Positions 15,341 through 18,834 of a stretch of DNA of 18,834 nt are shown here, piece by piece. A model generated the notes under the pieces. That model worked only from the letters and a program-made list of their open reading frames with translations, was not told where the DNA came from and made no database searches. This DNA is from Firmicutes bacterium UBA4882 (GTDB taxonomy: Bacteria; Bacillota; UBA4882): positions 56,202 through 75,035 of the forward strand of contig DHDG01000002.1 of NCBI GenBank assembly GCA_002399265.1. The letters run 5' to 3'. Made by a program: the position numbers and the translations under genes. The number at the start of each line of letters is the position of its first letter. Within the stretch, counting starts at the first letter, position 1.

Positions 15341-16669
15341 ATGAATGACATGGCGACCGGTAATAACACGGCTTTAACAGAATTATCAGAGCGGCTCAGG
15401 CGGGTAATTGAGGCGGAAGGTGCAGGTGCGATCGCATCCTGGCGTCTGAACCTTACTCATTCGAATGTAATCAAGGTTGGCATTGACTCCAATCATCTGG
15501 GTGGCCCATATTCCGCTCCACGCAATGTTGATCAGCTGGTCGGCGAAGTCTTTATTGTGTGGAAAGACGGACGCCGTACCATTGCACGCGTTGACCCGGG
15601 TAGTCTTGCCAATCCGGATCTGGCAGGCGCATGGAAGGGCTCGGCGTTTGCTGACCCGGATCAAGTTGACGTATTGAGCCCTGCACCGATGCCGAAAGTA
15701 GACATTTTCTCTGAAAAAGTGAGTGCGGCAGTACAATCTCCCGGATCAGAGTTTTTCGCACCTTTGACGCAATACGCTGCGCTCAAGGGGCAGGCGCAGT
15801 TTATTAATGCCGGAGTCAATGCGGCGGTTTCCCGCAGCGTGCTGCTATCATCAGCCGGGCATGACTTGGCTTGGTCGGCGACTGACTATTCGACTTCAAT
15901 CGGTTTTGACAGCCTCTATGATGATTATTACACCGGCTGTGCGTTCCCGGAGCCTGGTACTATTGAGGCCATGATTGACCGGGTAGCCCGCCGTTATGGG
16001 GAATTATCGACTGCGCCACGCGGGTGGCTGGCGTCTGGCGAAATGGAAGTGTTGCTGGAGCCGGATGTCGTTGAAGGCCTGATCGGTCATTATTTGCTTG
16101 GCAATATGCTGGGATCCAATGTCGCCAACGGACAGTCAGCCTACCGGCCGGAGGATTTCGGCAGTCGGCACATTGTACGTGAGGATTTGAGTCTACGCCT
16201 TGAACCGCTCCGCCCGTTGCATCCGGGTTCTTACGTTTGCACGCGCGAGGGGGTACCGGCGGCCGAGTTGACCTTGGTCGACAAGGGACTGCTTGTTTCA
16301 CCAATTCTGGACGTCAAGTATGCCAACCGGCTCGGGAAGCGGCCAACTCCGCTGGCTAATGGAACGGACAGTCTGGTGCTGCATTGTCCGCTGGAAAAAG
16401 AAACGCAAATTATGCAAGGTGATGCCGCCAGCATGCTGGTCTGCTCAGTGTTGGGTCTGCATACCCAGGATCCCACATCCGGCAACTTCTCTCTGACTGC
16501 CGGGCAGGCTCTGGAAGTGCAGCGCGATGGCAGCGTGGGTGGCAAAATTAAGGCGGTTTTCAGCGGTAATCTGTTCAATGCTTTAAACGAAAAGAGCACC
16601 CGTTTTGCGCGGGTGCCGGGTAAAGATTTCCCGATGATGCGTCTGCGTTGCCGCGTCACGCTGGAGTAA
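15341..16669 (+). CDS. pmbA: PmbA/TldE, non-catalytic partner of TldD
   Basis: The 442-residue product is of PmbA/TldE length and fold and lacks the HExxxH motif. Family features are the N-terminal SWRLNLTHSNVIKVG region, the central SGEMEVLLEPDVVEGLIGHYL, and the C-terminal block with DPTSGNFSLTAGQALEVQRDG and ending in RLRCRVTLE. TldE pairs with TldD to form the protease chamber, and the tandem order with a 3-base gap implies co-translation in a fixed ratio. ATG 15341 has GGAGGGG at 15326-15332, 8 bases upstream. The 3' end overlaps the 3' end of the convergent phzF-like gene by 14 bases and contains that gene's probable terminator on the opposite strand. The start is well supported; a second ATG lies 9 bases further on. 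Confidence 0.93.
   Translation: MNDMATGNNTALTELSERLRRVIEAEGAGAIASWRLNLTHSNVIKVGIDSNHLGGPYSAPRNVDQLVGEVFIVWKDGRRTIARVDPGSLANPDLAGAWKGSAFADPDQVDVLSPAPMPKVDIFSEKVSAAVQSPGSEFFAPLTQYAALKGQAQFINAGVNAAVSRSVLLSSAGHDLAWSATDYSTSIGFDSLYDDYYTGCAFPEPGTIEAMIDRVARRYGELSTAPRGWLASGEMEVLLEPDVVEGLIGHYLLGNMLGSNVANGQSAYRPEDFGSRHIVREDLSLRLEPLRPLHPGSYVCTREGVPAAELTLVDKGLLVSPILDVKYANRLGKRPTPLANGTDSLVLHCPLEKETQIMQGDAASMLVCSVLGLHTQDPTSGNFSLTAGQALEVQRDGSVGGKIKAVFSGNLFNALNEKSTRFARVPGKDFPMMRLRCRVTLE
16585..16616 (-). terminator. Probable Rho-independent terminator of the phzF-like gene, inside pmbA
   Basis: Read on the minus strand, a perfect 7-bp stem GCACCCG / CGGGTGC with a 7-base loop (16596-16616) is followed by TCTTTTCGTTT. 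It begins about 40 bases after the minus-strand stop at 16656 and lies within the pmbA coding region. Confidence 0.65.
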
Positions 16670-17651
16670 GGCGCAGCTCGCCGCGGAAGATCGTCACAGC
16701 ACTGCCGCCGACCTGGACACGCGTAATATCGCCGCTAAAGCAATCAATCTCGGTGTGCACCAGTCCGGGGCGGTCGATCTCATAGCCTTGTTCAATTGTG
16801 AACCGGTTGCATCCTTCATTGACAGGAAGCAGCCGGTTTTTGATCAGATAACTGCCAAAGGCACCATTGGCAGTCCCGGTGACCGGATCTTCCGGAACAC
16901 CCACGGCGGCTCCCAGATTGCGAACATGGGCGGTGTGGCCTGTCGCATGGTCCAGGTCAGCGTTTGTGTTTGTAGTTTCAAAAGTCCAGACATGCGTGCT
17001 GACGACACCTTGCGCGCGATTTAGGGCTGCCAGGGCCTGGTGGTCGGGGTTGATTTTGCGGATGCAGTCCAGATTTTTCAGGGGCAACATCAAATCCCAC
17101 AGGCCGGTGGAGACAAACTCGATCGGTTTTTCAGGATCGAGACAGCTACCGTCCAAGCCCAGTGCCTGTAATACTGGAGCCGGATCGTCGTGAAAGGGCC
17201 TGAATTCTGGCAGCGGCTGGGTCATCCAGACTTCAGTGCGGTTGGCCGTATGAGTCGGGAGTGTCGCGCACATTGGGTCGCCGTTCGCTATTTCGGCCAC
17301 GATCGGCCTCAATTCAACCGGCAATATTCCAGCGCCGGTTTGCTGCGTTATTCTGCGGCAGCCAGTTGGCAGGTAGCCTTCGCAGCTTAGAACGTGATAA
17401 GCGGCCACTGTGGCATGTCCGCAAAGCGGAACTTCGCATTCCGGAGTGAAGAAGCGTACGTGATAATCAACTCCAGCTTCTTGGGAGGGTGTCACAAAGG
17501 CGGTCTCGGCCGCGTTGACTTCTCTGGCAATGAGTTGCATCTGGCGTTCGCTTAGCCCGGTGGCGTCGGGCACCACCCCGGCTGGATTACCGCCAAAAAG
17601 TTGATCGGTGAAAGAGTCTACCTTAAAGACTTTAAGATTCTTTATGGCCAT
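16656..17651 (-). CDS. PhzF-family isomerase/epimerase
   Basis: The 331-residue product shows the PhzF family layout of two alike alpha/beta-barrel halves. The N-terminal half has VDSFTDQLFGGNPAGVVPDA, the catalytic glutamate E49 in NAAETAFV, and FFTPECEVPLCGHATVAAY (residues 67-85). The C-terminal half has the matching DPVTGTANGAFGSYL. PhzF of phenazine synthesis isomerises trans-2,3-dihydro-3-hydroxyanthranilate, but most relatives, such as E. coli YddE, have no known substrate. No phenazine genes lie nearby, so the substrate is open. ATG at 17651 gives MAIKNLKVFKVDSF, with a GGGGGG site 7 bases upstream; an earlier ATG adding five residues would start within that site region. A 31-bp inverted repeat lies 21 bases upstream. 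The 3' end overlaps pmbA by 14 bases. Confidence 0.93.
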   Translation of the reverse strand: MAIKNLKVFKVDSFTDQLFGGNPAGVVPDATGLSERQMQLIAREVNAAETAFVTPSQEAGVDYHVRFFTPECEVPLCGHATVAAYHVLSCEGYLPTGCRRITQQTGAGILPVELRPIVAEIANGDPMCATLPTHTANRTEVWMTQPLPEFRPFHDDPAPVLQALGLDGSCLDPEKPIEFVSTGLWDLMLPLKNLDCIRKINPDHQALAALNRAQGVVSTHVWTFETTNTNADLDHATGHTAHVRNLGAAVGVPEDPVTGTANGAFGSYLIKNRLLPVNEGCNRFTIEQGYEIDRPGLVHTEIDCFSGDITRVQVGGSAVTIFRGELRLTPA

Positions 17652-17672
17652 TTCGGAACCCCCCATTATTTT

Positions 17673-17757
17673 GGGGGAACTTTGGGGACGGTTCTAAAAG
17701 TTCCAAGTGGCATTAAATGTAAAATTGAACTTTTAGAACCGTCCCCAAAGTTCCCCC
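17673..17757. repeat. Perfect 31-bp inverted repeat, REP/MITE-like palindrome
   Basis: The left arm at 17673-17703 and right arm at 17727-17757 are exact reverse complements over 31 bases, separated by a 23-base AT-rich loop. Key blocks in the left arm are GGGGGAACTTTGGGGACGG, then TTCTAAAAGTTC. The GGGGACGGTTC / GAACCGTCCCC core resembles palindromes linked to REP-associated tyrosine (Y1) transposases; that link is from memory and unverified. No transposase gene is in the window. No T run follows, so a terminator is less likely, although the element sits between divergent genes. Confidence 0.8.
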
Positions 17758-17903
17758 TTCTCCAAGATTCCAGCAGAATTTACTTTCAATCCAGCCATCG
17801 GGAAATCCTGCCTTAGTCATTCAATGGATCCCGTCCGGCAGGTAAGCCGCTTTCAATATCGAAACTATAAACCACTCAATGACAAACGGGGGTTTTGGCA
17901 CTG

Positions 17904-18770
17904 ATGACCTCCACAGCGATGCCTTCACCATTTTGCTGCGATTTTGACGGACAAGAACGGACCACCGCGTCCGGGACTTGTTTTGCGGTCGAGCGGATCA
18001 TTAAAGAGCCTTTGCAGTGGAAGCCTGCTGCTTTGGATTGGCTGGACAGCGATTTGGAATTGGTGTATGGAATTGGTCCGCAAACATCGGCAAAATTACG
18101 GGCCGCCGGCTATACAAGACTGGACCAGCTTCTGGATCATCCCCGTTTTGGCCCGGATGCTGCCCGGACACTGGAGGAGATCCGTGAGCGCAATATTTTG
18201 GCTTTGCTCAACCGGGGCGTCCGGGATGCGGATTTACTTTCATTTTACAAACAGCAGCACCTTGTCTTTATGGACATTGAGACGACCAGCCTCTATAATA
18301 CCCAGCCGCTCTTTTTAATTGGCATGCTGTTCGCTGAAGATGATCATCTGGTGCTGAAGCAGTTTTTTGCGCGACACTACTGCGAAGAGAAGGCCCTCAT
18401 TGAGCAGGCTTATCAGGAATTGGCAGCCGTGCCAGTCATGGTGACTTACAATGGGCGCAGCTTTGACGCGCCTTATCTAAATGCCAGGGCAGCAGCGCAT
18501 CGCTTGGAAATCCGAGTGCATCATATTCATCTGGACCTACTGCCCCATACGCGTCGGAAGTATCGTAGCAGTCTGCCTAACTGTCGACTGCATACCGTTG
18601 GGGAAACCTTGCTGGGCATGGATCGCGGCGATGATATTCCCGGCGATTTGATTCCCAGCTTGTATCATGATTTTGTCCAAACCCAAAACCCCGATTTGAT
18701 TAGGAGTGTGCTGGAACATAATGCAATGGACCTGATTTCTCTAGCCAGAATTCTGCCGGATCTGGCATAA
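17904..18770 (+). CDS. YprB-like DEDDh exonuclease with helix-hairpin-helix motif
   Basis: The product of about 288 residues has two parts. Residues about 50-100 hold a helix-hairpin-helix-type motif (LVYGIGPQTSAKLRAAGYTR), a common DNA- or RNA-binding element. Residues about 120-288 form an RNase H-like 3'-5' exonuclease fold of the YprB type, with metal ligands D124 and E126 in FMDIETTSLY, D188 in TYNGRSFDAPYL, and the closing H272 and D276 in HNAMDLISL. That is a complete DEDDh set. Bacillus YprB has a C-terminal TPR region which is missing here. The biological substrate is unknown. The start is uncertain: ATG 17904 lies 11 bases after GGGGG at 17888-17892, while TTG 17895 lies only 2 bases after it. 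The gene is divergent from the phzF-like gene. Confidence 0.88.
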   Translation: MTSTAMPSPFCCDFDGQERTTASGTCFAVERIIKEPLQWKPAALDWLDSDLELVYGIGPQTSAKLRAAGYTRLDQLLDHPRFGPDAARTLEEIRERNILALLNRGVRDADLLSFYKQQHLVFMDIETTSLYNTQPLFLIGMLFAEDDHLVLKQFFARHYCEEKALIEQAYQELAAVPVMVTYNGRSFDAPYLNARAAAHRLEIRVHHIHLDLLPHTRRKYRSSLPNCRLHTVGETLLGMDRGDDIPGDLIPSLYHDFVQTQNPDLIRSVLEHNAMDLISLARILPDLA

Positions 18771-18817
18771 TATTTTTGGTATTATGTTTTTGACTCAATG
18801 TTACGGAGGTGCTCTAA

Positions 18818-18834
18818 ATGGATCAGACCCCGAC
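18818..18834 (+). CDS. Start of an unidentified gene, cut by the window end
   Basis: An ATG at 18818 preceded by ACGGAGG at 18804-18810, seven bases upstream, opens a frame reading MDQTP before the window ends. It lies 47 bases after the exonuclease gene in the same direction. Too little is present to name it. Confidence 0.55.

Noticed and set aside
17807..17842. CCTGCC / GGCAGG pair before the exonuclease gene
   Set aside because: Only 6 bp with a 24-base loop, which is expected by chance.
1..18834. tRNA, rRNA, CRISPR array, phage or transposase genes
   Set aside because: None was recognised on either strand; the genes are housekeeping or common accessory families.

Overview
The window is chromosomal housekeeping DNA from a Firmicute, most likely a diderm one of the Negativicutes type. 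Three observations support this. The heat-shock operon has the Firmicutes order hemW, hrcA, grpE, dnaK, dnaJ, prmA, rsmE, with a perfect CIRCE operator. DnaK lacks the roughly 25-residue N-terminal insert found in proteobacterial DnaK. The extracytoplasmic binding protein has an ordinary signal peptide with no lipobox, which fits a periplasm. The genus assignment is an inference; no marker here fixes it.

Region 1 (2-7800, all + strand). The 3' part of hemW is followed by a sigma-A promoter and CIRCE, then hrcA-grpE-dnaK-dnaJ-prmA-rsmE, and ends at a strong Rho-independent terminator. HrcA represses the unit through CIRCE. GrpE, DnaK and DnaJ form the Hsp70 machine. PrmA methylates ribosomal protein L11 and RsmE methylates 16S rRNA. 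Several genes appear to start with TTG. GrpE carries an unusual cysteine-rich N-terminus.

Region 2 (7801-10941, + strand). A chemoreceptor gene lies behind a near-consensus flagellar sigma factor (SigD/sigma-28) promoter, with nested inverted repeats around it. Directly downstream is an orphan LivJ-type periplasmic binding protein, with no permease or ATPase gene nearby. A reasonable reading is that the binding protein presents its ligand to the receptor. A large hairpin between this unit and the next, convergent gene probably ends both.

Region 3 (10957-12441, - strand). A stand-alone FMN-binding glutamate-synthase-like protein lacks the Fe-S cysteines and ends in a Gly-Ala/Gly-Val tail. The tail is encoded by a GGCGYA-type hexanucleotide repeat, and a short copy of the same hexamer sits inside rsmE.

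Region 4 (12557-16669, + strand). A promoter precedes a THUMP-domain RNA methyltransferase, followed closely by tldD and pmbA/tldE, the two subunits of the TldD/E metalloprotease.

Region 5 (16656-18834). A PhzF-family isomerase gene (- strand) overlaps the end of pmbA tail to tail, and its probable terminator lies inside pmbA. Just upstream of it is a perfect 31-bp inverted repeat resembling REP/MITE-type mobile palindromes. A YprB-like DEDDh exonuclease with a helix-hairpin-helix motif follows on the + strand, and then the first codons of a further gene. No stretch over 300 bases lacks a gene. The region 17758-17903 holds only a weak inverted repeat and no promoter I would defend. No tRNA, rRNA, CRISPR array or intact transposase gene was seen. 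No wholly new multi-gene system is evident; the most unusual items are the hexamer repeats, the GrpE extension, the receptor/binding-protein pair with its promoter structure, and the 31-bp palindrome.
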